A DNA stretch of 64,000 nucleotides from Allium sativum (taxonomy: Eukaryota; Streptophyta; Magnoliopsida; Asparagales; Amaryllidaceae), in NCBI GenBank assembly GCA_030737875.1, contig CM060921.1, positions 398,762,192 to 398,826,191 on the forward strand, in the 5' to 3' direction. Below are positions 36,801 through 48,359 of this stretch, one piece after another (position 1 is the first letter of the stretch; each line of letters opens with the position of its first letter). The notes below the pieces were generated by a model. That model made no database searches. It saw nothing but the letters and a program-made list of their open reading frames with translations, and was not told where the DNA came from. The position numbers and the translations under genes are program-made.

Positions 36801-36867
36801 TGTTGTGGCTTGTTCTCGACTCAATCCTGGCTTTCCTCACCGGGGAAGTTCGGGTCGTTTCACTCTA

Positions 36868-37511
36868 TATACAGATATACCTAGGGTCTATTTTCGTGGT
36901 GGCTATGGCCCCACCTCGGCCCCTCCCTCAACTAGTAAAGACTACCAGAGCTAAGCGACTGCCCCTAAGAAAATAGTCTAAACATCCATATGGCGTCTCC
37001 CCTCAACCCCTTACCCCGATAGTGAAGGGTGAAATGGTATCTTGGGTTTAGCTCGAGTCTTTCCGCATCCCACTAGCTGCCGATAACAGGTGTCCAATGG
37101 TCTACTATGCTTGTTAATCATGACCCTCTGCCTCCTCGTGAGGCAACCGCTGAACCACCCTAGTGTTACCTCGTTACAGCATTCTGACTGCATAGCTACA
37201 TCTGCATTCAAGGCCCACCCACCTAGTAGTTATGCGCAGACCCAACCACTGCGGACACAGCGTAAGACATCTGCTGCCGCACAGTGGACTACTAAGAGCA
37301 CCTTACGTACCTCAGGAAGCCGCGTTCTTCCCAATCTAGTCCTTTGGAGCCATCAGAACATTCAGATGAACGTCAGCTCCCCTCGTGCCATATAACACCT
37401 CGATGATCTACCCCGTTGGGTTATTCACCCTCAACCGTACAGACTAGTCTAAGTGCCTTACTTTAGCATATTATTAGACCCTATGTCTAAACATTCTTTT
37501 ACGCGGTTATC
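36868..37511 (-). mobile_element. Element E, 5' LTR segment 2
   Basis: This is the continuation of E between the solo LTR B and element D. No gene is seen. It ends with TTATC (37507-37511), the target duplication of element D, repeated at 60206-60210. Confidence 0.55.
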
Positions 37512-38374
37512 TGTAACGACCCGGAAAATCTGAACCAATTTAAATTTTTTAAATTGGCTAAAATAATGGATTTTAATTATTTAAAATAAATATTTTAAAT
37601 AATAGCAATGAAAAGTGAGTTTGAATCGACGTTTGAAAACGAATATAATTAATTCTAATTATAAACAAGGCCTGAAAAGGCGCTGCAGTTTCAAAATTTG
37701 CATACAAACTTTGTCGGACTGTACCGAGTGCAAAACAAAATGGATTTGAGTGAAACCAAAAATATTTAAATCTGTTAGTGAATACCTTTCTAATGAATCT
37801 GAAAAATCGAATTTTCATAGCAGAAAGCAAAAGTTATGGTCACATGAATTTTCAGAAAGGTCGCTATGGAATTTATATAGCCCGTGGAATTGGCCATTTT
37901 GCATACGACCACGGAATTTGATGAAACCACTTTTGTTGGATCCGGGATGGGAAGTTATTGCTAGGTTTCAAATTTCATAATTTTTTAAAGCTAGTATGTG
38001 AGCGTGGCAAAGGAAAACGTGTTTTGGTCAATTACATTTAAATTAGATTGACCAAAAATGGGCCTTTTTGCAAACGGTCTCGGAATTCAACGAAACTAGT
38101 TTTGTTGGGACCGTATTGTCAAAACATAGCCAGATTTATTTTTCTGGAATTTTTCGAATCATTTTGTGGCCCTGGCAAATTGAAATGTACGTTCAAATTA
38201 AATATTGAATGTTTTATATTTTAATTTGAATGGAAACTGACTGAAGCAGTCGAATGGGCCTACGAAACATATCCCATTGTGTTCGGAATGGGGGTAAAAC
38301 GCTAGGGACGACAATCGTTGGGTTTGAATTGGTGTTCGCAGGAGGCAAGGGGTATTTTCGGATTTTTAAAACTT

Positions 38375-38382
38375 TATAAATA
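38375..38382 (+). promoter_or_regulatory. TATA box of element D 5' LTR
   Basis: TATAAATA, with an equivalent at about 55768 in the 3' LTR. A C-rich leader follows within 40 bases. Confidence 0.6.
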
Positions 38383-39148
38383 AAAAAAATGATTTGCCAC
38401 GTCAGACCCCCCCCCTCGACATTCTCTCTCCCCGATAAACGATATACGGCGGAGGCGCTTCAATCCTTCTCCTCCGATTATCTTCCAATCCACACAATAA
38501 AACGCCACGACCCAGTTGAGTAAATTGAAGAGCTCGATCTTGCCTTTAAATCCATCCTGGTCTTGAGTTTTATCGTGGAGTATCGGGGACGAATCGACCT
38601 CTCAAAGTTCACCACTTTCGACCGTCGCCCCGCCTGATTCTGACCACCGAGTTGACCGCCGTTAGAGGTGTCGGTGCGCCTCTCCTAGCCCTTCAAGGTG
38701 GCGCAGGCCGATCGTCATATAGTTGCACGGATTGAAAGAAAATTCAAAACCTAGTTTTGAAGAATTCAAAGAGGTATCGGCTATATTAATTTTCAACAGT
38801 TTTAACACCTTTAAACTACTGCAAACTTTGAAAAATCATATCTTTTTCGTGTGTTGACGAAATTCGATGAAACAGGAAACATCGTGACCGTGTGGACGTC
38901 TTCTACATTCTAGAAGAGAACGCGTATTTTTCTGAGCCTTCTGCTATTTTTGGTGGAGTGGAACCCAATGTGAGATTTCTAATTTATAAACGATATGGAA
39001 AACGACGATGTATAAATTATATAGTCGATGTATGAGTTATATAAGCATTGTACACCTCATGTATAAGCATTGTATAAGTTGTACGTTCGATGTATAAGTT
39101 GTATATGTGTTGTAAAAATTATATATGTGTTGAAATAGAAGTGAAATG

Positions 39149-39186
<38 letters not shown>
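39149..39186 (+). repeat. (AT)n microsatellite in element D 5' LTR
   Basis: An uninterrupted TA/AT run. The equivalent run in the 3' LTR (about 56543-56570) is shorter, as expected for slippage after insertion. Confidence 0.9.
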
Positions 39187-39570
39187 GCCCCTCGTCCACA
39201 AACCATGGACGATATTTATTGGTTGTGATTGGTGTGAAAATTGATTGATAGCGAATAGTTGATTGGAATTGTTTGTGGTTGATATTGATTTATTGTGGTT
39301 GAAAAATACCCGTTTGTGGTTGAGAAATATTTGGTTAAAACCACATAGGATTAGTTTGTGGAAATGAAATAAATATACATGCCGCCTGCGTGCGAACTAG
39401 ACGCATGATTCCCCATTGTCAAAAACCGCGAGGGTTTAAGGTAGAGTGAGGAGCCGTACTAGGAACGGTCCCAGTTTTAACTACCCTGCCGTTATGCTGC
39501 CGAAATTTTGAATAATATTCATGTGTTTGAATTATTTTCATTTGTTGAAACTATATTTATTCGTCGAATA

Positions 39571-40120
39571 GAAAGCCTTCATGTGTTGAGTCGATATTCA
39601 TTCGTTGGATAGAAATTCATGTGTTGAATGGTGTTCGTGTTTTTAAATATAAAAATCACATTTTTTATCTATATATATATATAAACTATAGAAAACCTTC
39701 ATGTGTTGAATCGATATTCATTCGTTGAATAGAAATTCATGTGTTGAATGGTATTCGTGTTTTAAATATAAAAACCACATTTTTGTCTATATATATAAAC
39801 TATAGAAAACCTTCATGTGTTGAATAGATATTCATTCGTTGAATAGAAATTCATGTGTTGAATGGTATTCGTGTTTTAAATATAAAACTCACATTTTTAT
39901 CTATATATATAAACTATAGAAAACCTTCATGTGTTGAATCGATATTCATTCGTTGAATTGAAATTCATGTGTTGAATGGTGTTCGTGTTTTAAATATAAA
40001 AAAATCACATTTTTATCTATTTATATAAACTATAGAAAATCTTCATGTGTTGAATCGATATTCATTCGTTGAATAGAAATTCATGTGTTGAATGGTATTC
40101 ATATTTTGAAAGAAATTGTT
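39571..40120 (+). repeat. About 115-bp tandem repeats with ATTCA/TGAAT hairpins, element D 5' LTR
   Basis: Five units start at about 39571, 39691, 39805, 39919 and 40035. Each has CTTCATGTGTTGA, ATTCATTCGTTGAAT and ATTCATGTGTTGAAT (for example 39849-39863), the last two being five-base stems with five-base loops. An ATAAAAAYCACATTTTTAT-like block and a TATATATA run follow. Confidence 0.9.
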
Positions 40121-40436
40121 TTATAATAAAAATCCCATTTTTAACTTCAATATGTAATGTATAAAATAATCTTGGTTTGAAATAAATTGTTTTAAAATAA
40201 AAATCCTATTTATATCACCTATATGAACTATAGAAAATAATCGTGTTTTGAAATGAAATGTTTTCTAATAAAAATCACAATTTTATTATATAAATGAATT
40301 GCTAAAAATAGTGAAGTGTTGAAATAGAAGACAGTTAGATAAAAATATCATTTTTATCGAATGTATGAAAAGAATATAGCTTTGAAATCGAAGAATCGAC
40401 ATATATATATGTCTATATATAATTAAAATATATCAA

Positions 40437-40880
40437 ATAACGATGCTGCAGTTCGTATTTTGAAACCGTGATTTCAAACGATTATATCGGGAGATCCGAC
40501 CATCGGATTTTCCTGAAATCGCAACCGTTGGGTTCGCTTTGGAAATATCTTTCCAACGGCACCAACTTTGTAAAAATCCAACGGTTGGATTGTCTGGAAT
40601 GTTTAATTCAAATCTAAAGAAAAACAGCGCCAAAATCGATTATATTTATATATATATAAATATAATTATGTTTAATCGAATAACGACGCTGCAGTTCGTA
40701 TTTTGAAATCGAAACTACAAACGATTGTACCAGGAGATCCGACCGTCGGATTTTCCCGAAACTGGAACCGTTGGATTCGTTTTGAAAAGATCTTTCTAAT
40801 GATGCAAATTTTGTGAAGATCCAACGGTTAGATTTTCATATATGTGTAAATCAAATCTGAAGAAAAACAGCGCCACGGCC
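40437..40880 (+). repeat. Duplicated block with ATCCGACCGTCGGAT and AACCGTTGG palindromes
   Basis: Two copies of about 200-240 bases start at 40437 and 40680 (AATAACGAYGCTGCAGTTCG). Each holds GGAGATCCGACC.TCGGATTTTCC and CAACCGTTGG...CCAACGGTT. Family B has one copy at 33985-34140, and the 3' LTR of D has the pair at 57826-58260. Confidence 0.82.
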
Positions 40881-42820
40881 GCGTTATGGCCCGAAGCGTC
40901 GTTTTGAATAAATAGGCTATTTTAAAATAAATAAAAATAGCGATAAATCGTTATAAAATATTATAAACGATATGGATGTGATTTAGAAATTAACTGAAGG
41001 TTGGCTAAGTCGAATGGTTTCCTGGGTGTTGATCTGATGTTGGTTTCGGCCTTCGAGGTTAATATTTGTGAAATCGTTCTCTTACTGATTGACGGTTAGT
41101 GACTAATGAATTGAAATGATGCATGTATATATTAGTGTTGCACTTGTTTATTATATACGCGAGTTGCTCAGAAAGACCGGGTTTATCCCATTCTGAATAA
41201 CTGAATCGACGATAAGAAATCGAAGATGAAGACGATGGTCGAAGACCGGAGATCTTCACCTCGTTTGGATGGTAACCGAGGTCCTGATTGGGAGGCATCC
41301 CGAAATATGGATAATGAGTGGTGATCGTCCACACGTACGTGGTGATCGATGGGTTTGCGAGGTATATAGTGCCTCCGGTTTTGTTCAGACCCAGAACGGA
41401 CTTGCAAATGGACTGTGTTTCTGACATTGGATTTTATTCTGTGTTGATTGATCTCTGTTAAATATACATCTGTTTGGCGACAGAGAATTTATTCTTTTTC
41501 TTAACGTCTTTCTCTGAAACGCACGAGCTCAGAGGTTGTATATCGATGGACATCAGTCGCATGGCATGAATTGCTAGTGTGGCATGCCTAAGTGGCAAAT
41601 GATCAGGGCTTCTGTTGAAAAGCAAAGTCTTCTGGTGATGATCAAAGCACCGCCTATGTGGCGTAGCTTTGTGTATAACGTGAATTCGCGAGCCTCACAC
41701 CCGGTACTAACCAGAAACGGGAGAGGACATCAGGGAGGGCATGCGTTTCTTTCTAGCTAGAAGTGGCGTCAGCGGTTTTACACGCCCTGACGAGTTTGAC
41801 TTATGTGGTTGTTATTGTTGTGAGGCGCCTCGGTTTGATCGGACGATCCGGGTCCGATGGAGTCATTCGTTGGCTCACTTACGCCCCATAGGGCGGGGAA
41901 ACGCATTGTTCAGGAATTTTAATCCGCATCGGTGGACCGGCCATGACGATCCAAAGGCTTGACTGAGTACTTGCCTGAGGCACGGGCTAGAGCGTCTCGA
42001 AGTCAGTAAGGACTACCTTTTGCCTTGGTTCATGACGGAAATCCAATTTCCAAATACGTGACTGTGCAGTTTTGATTGTATATATATATGGCGACATGAT
42101 ATATGGTACCCATGCCGTCTATGATTGATAGTTATGATTGAAATTGTTTTTGAAACATGTAAACACTAGTAATAATATCAATTGCTTTTGTTTTATTCGT
42201 ATCAACCATATTTTGGCCATTATAAGGTAAAACTCTATCCTCCGGTTTGCGTTGCATTGTGTGATGGGAACTGAGTCTTATAATGGCTTCATTTTTATAA
42301 AAAGCATTGCGATGTTTAAAAGAATGATTTGTTTTAAAGCACCGGCAATCCAATAGAATAAACCCATTCCGCGAAAGTGGCGTGGTCCTGTGATTAGCCA
42401 TATTATAAATGTGTTGAGTGGATTTCTCATACCAGTCCCATGACTGACTCGTAGTTTGTTTCACTTTCAAACTCGGGTGCCCCTTTTTCTACATGGGCAG
42501 CCTTGTATTCAGGTTTAGCAGGATTTATCCGGATAGCTGGAGCTGAAGATGGATTCTATCATTTATCTCTTTTTATGTTGTTCAGCTCCTATTGTACATT
42601 ATGTTTGTTTTCCGCTATAGACATATATGTATAGTTGAACTGTATTTGTACTAAGTGGGATCCTGTATACTGTGTAACTCTGATGATTACTTTTATCCAG
42701 TATATTCTATTGCTCTTTATCTGGTGTATTTATTTAATTCTGCTCTGCTGTTATCTGTTTCTGTGTTATATTCCAAAGATTACCCTTGTCTCTGTGTGTA
42801 CGGGAAATGGGGTCGTCTCA

Positions 42821-43886
42821 ACGTGGTATCAGAGCTTTGGTTAAGCTTAGCTCTGGTATATAACACATTAACGAACTCGTCAGAGATAGAACCAGTAGTG
42901 TTCTAGGATGAATAACTCATTACAGATAGGATCAGTAATATCCTAGTATGAGTAAAGCAGAATCAGAATAACTCGTTAGAGATAGGGTCAGAAGTGCCCC
43001 AGAACGAGTCGAGAGTTATATGTTTATAAATAACGTATTCGTGATTATATTCTGGTTTTAGAAATATGATTTTTGAACATATATAAAAGATATATATTTG
43101 AAAAGTTAAAAACAATTTGATTGTTGTTTGTGAAGTGTGATAGTAGATTTGATTAATTAAATTATTAAAATGGTAGTTAATTTAATCGATAAGGGAATAA
43201 TGGTAGAATTTATTTGATTATATCACACATTGAACTGATTAGGAAATGGATAGAAATATATACATGTGCATTATATATGTTTAAACAGGTAAATGGATAG
43301 CTGTTGAGTAAAGAATTTATTTGCGTGCCCGACAAATAGGTAAACCTTAATGAGTTGGATGCGAAATATTATTATATCAACTCCTGTGAATGCCATTGGA
43401 TGCGAAGTGCTGGTTATTCTGTGTGTAGTAATAAATGTCGCCATAGGATATTAACAATTAATTTTGAACTACATTACATGGCATACTTCTGGAGATAGGC
43501 ATACTTCATCATATACCACATAAGCATTTGGAGCTTGTGTGACGAGGTGGAAGATTTACCATACGAGCGAGAGGCTTGTATGGCGATGACTATATTTTAC
43601 AGGTTGAACTGATGACGGATATGGACTATTTAAATTGTAACAATAAAATTGCCAGATTAATAAAAACCCCACACGGGTCTGGAGTTGACAATAATCACGT
43701 CTCTCTAGTTATTAGATACGACACATGGACTATTTATTTCCCACACGGGACGAGGTCACGAGGATTTATCCTCTGGAGCATTTAAAATACACACTCCCTC
43801 AGGCTTTGACAGGGTGACGAGAATTTATCCTCTGAAGTTATTATCTATACACGCTCCCCTGTAAACACCAGAATATATCACTATAA
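42821..43886 (+). mobile_element. Element D interior, left part
   Basis: It starts with ACG and the primer binding site TGGTATCAGAGC (42824-42835). Three degenerate units of ACTCGT/ACTCAT...AGAGATAG...CAG lie at 42872-43015. The rest is AT-rich and non-coding. It ends at ATATG (43887-43891), the target of element C. Confidence 0.85.
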
Positions 43887-44154
43887 ATATGTGTAACAAC
43901 CCGTATTTCGATAACATGTTAAAACGAGAATCAAGGCAGAATTTAATTTTAAATTCTGAATCAAGTAAAACGGGCTATGCCATTGCGTTCGTCTTGGAAA
44001 AATACGCAAAAAAGAGTCTGAGCTTTCGAGAATCGGAGTCCGTATGACCAAGTTATGGTCCGACGAAGTTTTCAGAAAATTCAAGTTTAAAAACGAGTTC
44101 TAATTTCGAAAATTAGGGCCGGAGGGCTAGGCGTGAAAAATTCCCGCCAGGCTC

Positions 44155-44236
44155 CCCAAGTCGACAGCCCTGTCGACTTGGGAGTCGACATGGCTCTACC
44201 CAAGTCGACATCCCTGTCGACTTGGGGGGTCGACAT
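44155..44236. repeat. GTCGAC palindromes upstream of the element C promoter
   Basis: Two long perfect or near-perfect palindromes of the form CCCAAGTCGACA...TGTCGACTTGGG lie in tandem, separated by GAGTCGACATGGCTCTA. They are about 130-210 bases upstream of the TATA box. The same structure is at 50630-50706 in the 3' LTR. Confidence 0.9.
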
Positions 44237-44365
44237 ATGGTGGACGGGCAGTTTTGCCTGGTGCACCTATTTTCTGTCTTGGCTAGGTTTTTGGGCCTGG
44301 TTTGAAATCTGATGGTTCAGGTTGGTCCTAGGGTTAATCTAAGGGTCCTAACTAATCCTAATCTC

Positions 44366-44373
44366 TATAAATA
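44366..44373 (+). promoter_or_regulatory. TATA box of element C 5' LTR
   Basis: TATAAATA within CTCTATAAATAAGCCCC, repeated at about 50836 in the 3' LTR. Confidence 0.7.
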
Positions 44374-44502
44374 AGCCCCTAACCCTCTCCTAAATCCTCA
44401 TTATTCATTTATGCAACTAAACTATGGCAAAATTGCTCCTCTCATGGCCTCCACTCAAAATCCTAGCCTCCACTTCATTTCTATGAGAGGTTTCATGATC
44501 AA

Positions 44503-47500
44503 GTGAGTATTAGAGAGTCCCTATGTTAGTATGAGAGCTTCTCAAGTTGATTTCAAGGCTAAAGCTTTGATCTTGGTTCATCAAGATGGGTTTTTTTTTA
44601 TTGATTTGGAGCTTTCATCTTTGGGTTTTTGGATGATGGCATGCATAGGCTTTGTCTCAATCTTTAATTTAAATCGATTTGTGCCTTCATAGCAATGTAA
44701 GCCCTTTCCCTACTCTTAGATATTAACTATGAAGTTAAATGTTCATGTTGCAAGTTTGGGTTTGATCATTGAGTATGATACATGCTATCATGTCATGCAA
44801 GTTTATGAAGTCATTATCTTGATCTTGTGGGCTAAAAGCTACAACCTTTATGTTGAAATGTTGCATTATGCAACATCAGAACCCTCATAACCTTTATGTC
44901 AACTTGCATATGAAGTCATAACCCTTATATGATGATATATGCGAGTTACTAGTCATCATTCCATGTCTTTTGTCACCATGATTCGCTTATGTGCCAAGTT
45001 TGGGTTTATGCATGTTTTTGAGGCTTAAGAATGTAACATGCAAGTTAATGAACACATTTGTGCCTCATTTGCCACCATGATTAACTTGTGGCTTAATATC
45101 CATTTTTGTCATGCCTTTGCCAAGTCTCTTCTTTTAATCCATTACGTGGTTGCGAACGTATATGCGAGTTTAAAAGCGTTGGGTTATGTTGTGGGTAATT
45201 TCTAATGACATGAAAATACAACTTGAAAACATGACTTGAAATATAACATGGAAGTTAACATGTGAGTATGTTTGAAAATATGAAATTGGGAATTTACCTA
45301 TTAAGTTAGGTCTACCCATACTATGGAATTGGGAATTTACCTATTAAGTTAGGTCTACCCAAATCCTTGAAAACTTGTAATATGTGTTGGAAACATAATG
45401 GACATGACACCTAGATAATATAAGTGTGGCCAACTCGAGGTTGGGTTGAGTTTGCAACGTAAAACTACCCGGAACCGACCGGCCTAACTAGTAGTTGCAA
45501 ACAATAGGACCCAATGTGAGAAGTTGGTCATGTTGTGCTTGAACCCGAGGTTAGACCAAGTTGTGGTGTAAAGCTACCCGGAACCGACCGGCTTAACTAG
45601 TAACCACAACAAAGTCTAATGTGAGAGGTTGAGGTGCATTAAGTAATTAATTCCACCTGATAGGGTTAAGTTAATTTGATTAATGACTCTTAACCAAATA
45701 TGACATGGACAAATGGGTTAAGTAAATTGATTAGGCTAATGATACTTAACAAAACATGACAAGGTTGGGTAGGTTAAGTAACTTGATTTGCCTAATGACA
45801 CTTAACCATTTTTATACGACTAGTGGACGGGGTTAAGTTAACCAACACTTAACCAAACCAACACGTGGATTTGATACGGTTAATTAAGCTTTCCTAATTA
45901 CACTTAACCGTATAATACAGTTAGGGGATGTGGTTAAGTTAACCTGGACTCAACCCATCCAATTCGGCGATTTTGAAGTGGTTAAGTTAACCAACACTTA
46001 ATCAATCCAACACGATAACTTGGTAAGGTCAAGTAAGTTTTCTTAATGACGCTTAACCGAAAAAAAATACAGTTAATGGATGGGGTTAATATTAGACCCA
46101 ACTAGTCTAAACATGGAAATCGGATGGGGTTAAGTTAGCCTAGACTTAATTAATCCCACTTGGTAGTTTAATGGGGTTAAGTTAAACACTTAACTAATCT
46201 AACATGGTGATTTGATGTGGTTAAGTGACCTATACTTAACCAATCTAACTCGTGGATTTATTGAGGTTAAGTTAACCAATACTTAACCAATCCAACATGA
46301 TAACATGATAAGGCTAAGTCACGAATCGTTTGAATACACTCGACCAATTTGACTCAGTAATTTGATAGGGTCAAGTTAATACATACTTAACCAACGTGAA
46401 TATGGTTTGTAGGGTTAAGTCTTGGACTTGGATACTTAGCCAATTTTGACATGATTTGTAGACGAGATTAAGTCATGAACTTAAGTGACACTTAATCCAT
46501 TATATAAACCCTAATTCGGAGAATTAGGTGGATAACCGTAAGTAACAAGAATAACGGGAATAAGGCTAAGTGGTAAACCTTAGTTGAAGAATAGCTAAGT
46601 AATAATTCTTAGTCAAGGAGATTTGGACCAGTTCAAAGATAGATGAGTAACCTGATACGGTAGGTCATCGTTTAAGTATACGAGTAGGAGCAAGTATCTG
46701 ATTTAGATAAAGGCTCCAGCGAACTGGGTAACGAAGCAGCGGCTTCGGGGAACGTGAGGATATTCTTGGTATCCCTCTGTGAGCTGCCAGGTGATCATAC
46801 TAGGCTCATGAGAGGTTAAGGTCTACGTTAGAAGAACCAAGAGTATGCCTTGGTTGCTAATCGAGCGACCTAAAGACGGGGATGGATAGGGGATAGTCGA
46901 CGATACACGGTCGTGCCCTAGATAGCATTTCGTCAGTCTACCTACCATCTTTGGTCAAGCGTGTACGTACGGAAAGGCAGAGAACACCCAAAAGACCATA
47001 ATTGCTGTCTAATTATGGTTGCGGTAAGGCTAGGATTGTGGGTTGGCCAGTAGTGTGTTCTCGTACAGGATTTATCCTGTCTTATCTTTCGCTAGTTAAG
47101 GGAGTGGTCTCGTGGGACCATAGCCACGTATAGAAAAAAACAGACCTTAGCATCTGCATTGGCGGATAAACCGAAAGCTCCCGACCGAGTCCTATATTTC
47201 TTGATCTGCCCTGTGACAGGACTCGGATGGCACGATGTGATACATGTGCATACAGTCATGGAAAAACGATTCACGATGAATGCGTGGGAAAAAGGGCGCG
47301 GTTGACGGTTAGCGTAATTCCTAGTGGCCCTAGGTGGTTGAACCAAAACCGAGATGCGAAAACGTGCAGTAGGTAAGCATAATCCCTAGTAGTCCTAGGT
47401 AGCATAAGTCCTAGTTGTACAAACGATGATTCATGTTGAAAGACCCTAGTTAGATATAGGGTGACAATCCAAAACGATCTTAAGGATCATGGAACTATGT

Positions 47501-48019
47501 TAAAGTAGTATAGAATCTCATGGGAAAGCCCGTATGGTCTACGGCAAGGGACTGAACATTTACATGGAATAAAACATACGAGTTGAGTAACCTATATATG
47601 CGATATATTAGGTTGACATGGACCATTACACGACTTTTGAGTAAGGGTCATTCATGGTTAACACATGATACGGTGGGGATACTAGTACGGTAGGTGCAGA
47701 GCTAAAAGACAGGATAGATACCATGGGATGCTATACGTGATAGATATCTTGGAGATATTATACTTGATAGGAACCTGATGATGGGATACCTTGTTTTATC
47801 TTGACATCGTAATTTATCATGACACCTTAGTTTATCTGAGTTCAGTAGTTCATCCTGTTATTTTGATTTAGCTTATCTATCTTGTCATCATGCTTATGTT
47901 CATCTCAGTTTCTCATGTCAGTTAACTTTACTAGTTTTTATGCTGATAGTAGATAGGGCTTACTCAGTCTTTTTGACTGACCCGTTTTGTTTCGCCTCTT
48001 TTCTTCCATTCCCCCCCAG
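44503..48019 (+). other. Candidate intron within the element C LTR
   Basis: The donor matches the plant consensus (AA|GTGAGTAT). The acceptor is preceded by a strong pyrimidine tract and ends CCAG|GTT. The stretch between has no long open frame and contains the hairpin array. No transcript evidence is available. Confidence 0.45.
45624..46510 (+). repeat. GGTTAAGT/ACTTAACC hairpin array, element C 5' LTR
   Basis: Degenerate units of about 45-80 bases, each with GGTTAAGT followed after 8-30 bases by ACTTAACC. Perfect eight-base stems are at 45772-45807 and 46219-46241. Another unit pairs ACGGTTAA with TTAACCGT (about 45868-45912). Confidence 0.88.
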
Positions 48020-48359
48020 GTTACAGGGAGGAAATACTGTTGGTTAGTTCGGACTTCTTCTGCTTGAAGGTCATCATGGATGGCTTGGACTTTTCTTGGC
48101 TATGGCTACTTTACTATTTTTACTTGGGGAATAATTTATGAAAAAGTCTTTATGCTTCTTTACTATTGCAAGACAGGTTTTCATGTACTCTGATGTAAAA
48201 GGCTTTAGACCTTATTTATTCATGTTATGAAAGTTTGATTTTACTTCCGCTATTTTATATGTTCTATCTTGTGATATTTCTGTGCATGTTTACCAGTAAT
48301 GCCCCTCTAAAGCTAGTGCATTCCTTTGCGAGTGACCCTAGCGGAGGCGGGGTGTTACA

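Larger units (their letters stand above)
3965..36862 (+). mobile_element. Element B solo LTR, about 6.0 kb net, split by two nested insertions
   Basis: It starts TGTAATAACCCGG, ends GGGTCGTTTCA, and is flanked on both sides by CTCTA (3960-3964 and 36863-36867). No primer binding site or interior follows the LTR end, so this is a solo LTR left by recombination between two LTRs. The pieces are 3965-4100, 17946-18931 and 32000-36862, separated by the Tat element and element A. The net length is about 5,985 bases. A second copy of the same family starts at 61501. The LTR has U3, a C-rich leader (about 18720-18926 plus 32000-32097), repeat arrays and the conserved 3' module. Confidence 0.88.
32000..36862 (+). 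mobile_element. Family B solo LTR, third piece (leader, arrays, conserved 3' module)
   Basis: It continues the C-rich leader. Candidate donors are ACA|GTAAGG at about 32099 and GGAACCCTCT|GTGAGA at 32782. Repeat arrays lie at 32110-32700 and 33555-33800. From 33985 it carries GGAGATCCGACCGTCGGATT and ACCGTTGGGTTCG blocks also found in D. From 35530 to 36560 it carries the conserved module, with CAGTC/GACTG at 36488-36501. Confidence 0.82.
37512..42820 (+). mobile_element. Element D 5' LTR
   Basis: It starts TGTAACGACCCGG and ends GGGTCGTCTCA. The TATA box TATAAATA is at 38375-38382, followed by a leader. Candidate donors are AAGAG|GTATCG at about 38773 and GGAACCCAAT|GTGAGA at 38970. Repeats occupy 39000-40120, and a near-duplicate pair lies at 40437-40880. 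The conserved module ends at the acceptor-like TTCAG|GTTT at 42512. Confidence 0.92.
43892..48359 (+). mobile_element. Element C 5' LTR
   Basis: U3 has GTCGAC palindromes (44155-44236) and the TATA box TATAAATA at 44366-44373. A leader ends at the donor-like ATCAA|GTGAGTAT (44503). The intron-like stretch that follows includes the GGTTAAGT array and ends at the acceptor-like CCCCCCAG|GTTACAG (48019). CAGTC/GACTG lies at 47965-47979. Confidence 0.92.

Noticed and set aside
3965..36862. Element B as a complete element with an interior
   Set aside because: The LTR end at 36862 is followed at once by the target duplication, with no primer site, so a solo LTR is the better reading.
37090..37395. 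101-codon frame in element E
   Set aside because: No recognisable domain, and it is antisense within LTR sequence; probably chance.
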